A stretch of DNA of 64,000 bases from Ramlibacter rhizophilus. Its GTDB lineage: Bacteria > Pseudomonadota > Gammaproteobacteria > Burkholderiales > Burkholderiaceae_C. The notes beneath the pieces are model-generated. The model did no database searches, was not told where the DNA came from, and worked only from the letters and a program-made list of their open reading frames with translations. The translations under genes and the position numbers were made by a program. Where the stretch lies: positions 124,001-188,000 of the forward strand of contig NZ_SMLL01000002.1 of assembly GCF_004681965.1 (NCBI RefSeq), read 5' to 3'. Shown one piece after another: positions 63,689-64,000 of the stretch (its first letter is position 1; every line of letters begins with the position of its first letter).

Positions 63689-64000
63689 TCAGGCGAACAG
63701 CCCCTTGTGCTGCTCGCGCAGCAGGTTCTTCTGCACCTTGCCCATGGTGTTGCGCGGCAGGTCGCCCACCACGAAGCAGCGCTTGGGGATCTTGAAGTTC
63801 GCCAGGCGGGTCTTGAGCTGCGCGATCACCTCCTCGCCATCGACTTTCGCGAGCGGCCGTGCAACCACCACCGCCACGCCCACTTCGCCGAAGTCCGGAT
63901 GCGGCACGCCCACCACGGCGCTCTCGGCCACGCCGGGCAGCTCGTTGATGGCGCTTTCGATCTCCGCCGGATAGACGTTGTAGCCGCCGCTGATGATCAG
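63689..64000 (-). CDS. acyl-CoA synthetase, C-terminal part (malonyl-CoA ligase-like), cut by window edge
   Basis: The last 103 codons of an AMP-forming acyl-CoA synthetase: IISGGYNVYPAEIE (A10-type hinge), VGVPHPDFGEVGVAVVV, and GDLPRNTMGKVQKNLLRE with the catalytic Lys. The MGKVQKN ending resembles malonyl-CoA synthetase MatB. The gene begins beyond base 64000. Confidence 0.85.
   Translation of the reverse strand: MIISGGYNVYPAEIESAINELPGVAESAVVGVPHPDFGEVGVAVVVARPLAKVDGEEVIAQLKTRLANFKIPKRCFVVGDLPRNTMGKVQKNLLREQHKGLFA

Overview
The window is a gene-dense, high-GC chromosomal segment of a Burkholderiales bacterium. It looks most like the family Comamonadaceae (Variovorax/Ramlibacter/Hydrogenophaga type), from gene content alone: a phaC-phaA-phaB polyhydroxybutyrate operon, a zapB-like/zapA pair followed by 6S RNA and a TauE/SafE permease, an imuA-imuB-dnaE2 mutasome, and many CoA-linked aromatic-degradation genes. 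No rRNA, tRNA, CRISPR array, integrase or transposase was seen.

Layout. 0.1-1.6 kb: an alpha/beta hydrolase and an Mpo1-like membrane protein. 1.7-11.1 kb: a signalling block. A stressosome core (RsbR, RsbS, RsbT) is followed by a fused HATPase-SpoIIE protein and two histidine kinases, nearly all with overlapping start and stop codons. Glutathione reductase and a second pair (GAF kinase plus double receiver) follow. 11.2-15.7 kb, opposite strand: a TPR/beta-barrel outer-membrane protein and a membrane glycosyltransferase, which look like an exopolysaccharide synthesis/export pair. 16.0-19.7 kb: a small lipoprotein, an 870-residue protein resembling the ShET2/EspL cysteine-protease effectors, and a GNAT acetyltransferase. 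19.8-27.2 kb: nucleic-acid maintenance genes (ThpR, MOSC protein, the SOS mutasome with a perfect LexA box, 3-methyladenine glycosylase). 27.2-28.4 kb: a Xre/RES toxin-antitoxin pair. 28.6-34.6 kb: an operon for CoA-thioester aromatic degradation (salicylyl/2-aminobenzoyl-CoA monooxygenase-reductase, enoyl-CoA hydratase, two acyl-CoA dehydrogenases, RidA). 34.7-37.4 kb: dusA, a GSU2403-like nucleotidyltransferase and a small stress-type protein. 37.4-41.1 kb: phaCAB. 41.2-46.7 kb: pgeF, maiA, a Rieske oxygenase / glutamine-synthetase-like / ABM-monooxygenase trio, and a UspA protein. 46.9-58.4 kb: a two-partner secretion locus (2836-residue TpsA exoprotein, FecR-domain protein, TpsB transporter). 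58.7-64 kb: a CobU-like protein and a corrinoid-binding protein, the zap genes, 6S RNA, a TSUP permease, a hydrolase, a small CxxC protein, a GNAT protein and the 3' end of an acyl-CoA synthetase.

Two short palindromic repeat families are scattered through the window. Type A is built on CCCTCTGGGGGAAGG; type B is built on CTTCGACAAGCTCAG. Both lie at gene ends, and one type A copy is read through inside imuB.

The most unusual items are the ShET2/EspL-like protein beside an acetyltransferase, the stressosome wired directly into two histidine kinases without a sigma-factor cascade, the Rieske/GS-like/ABM trio, and the repeat-built TpsA with a FecR-domain partner. Every functional call rests on reading translated sequence and motif memory; no database search was possible.
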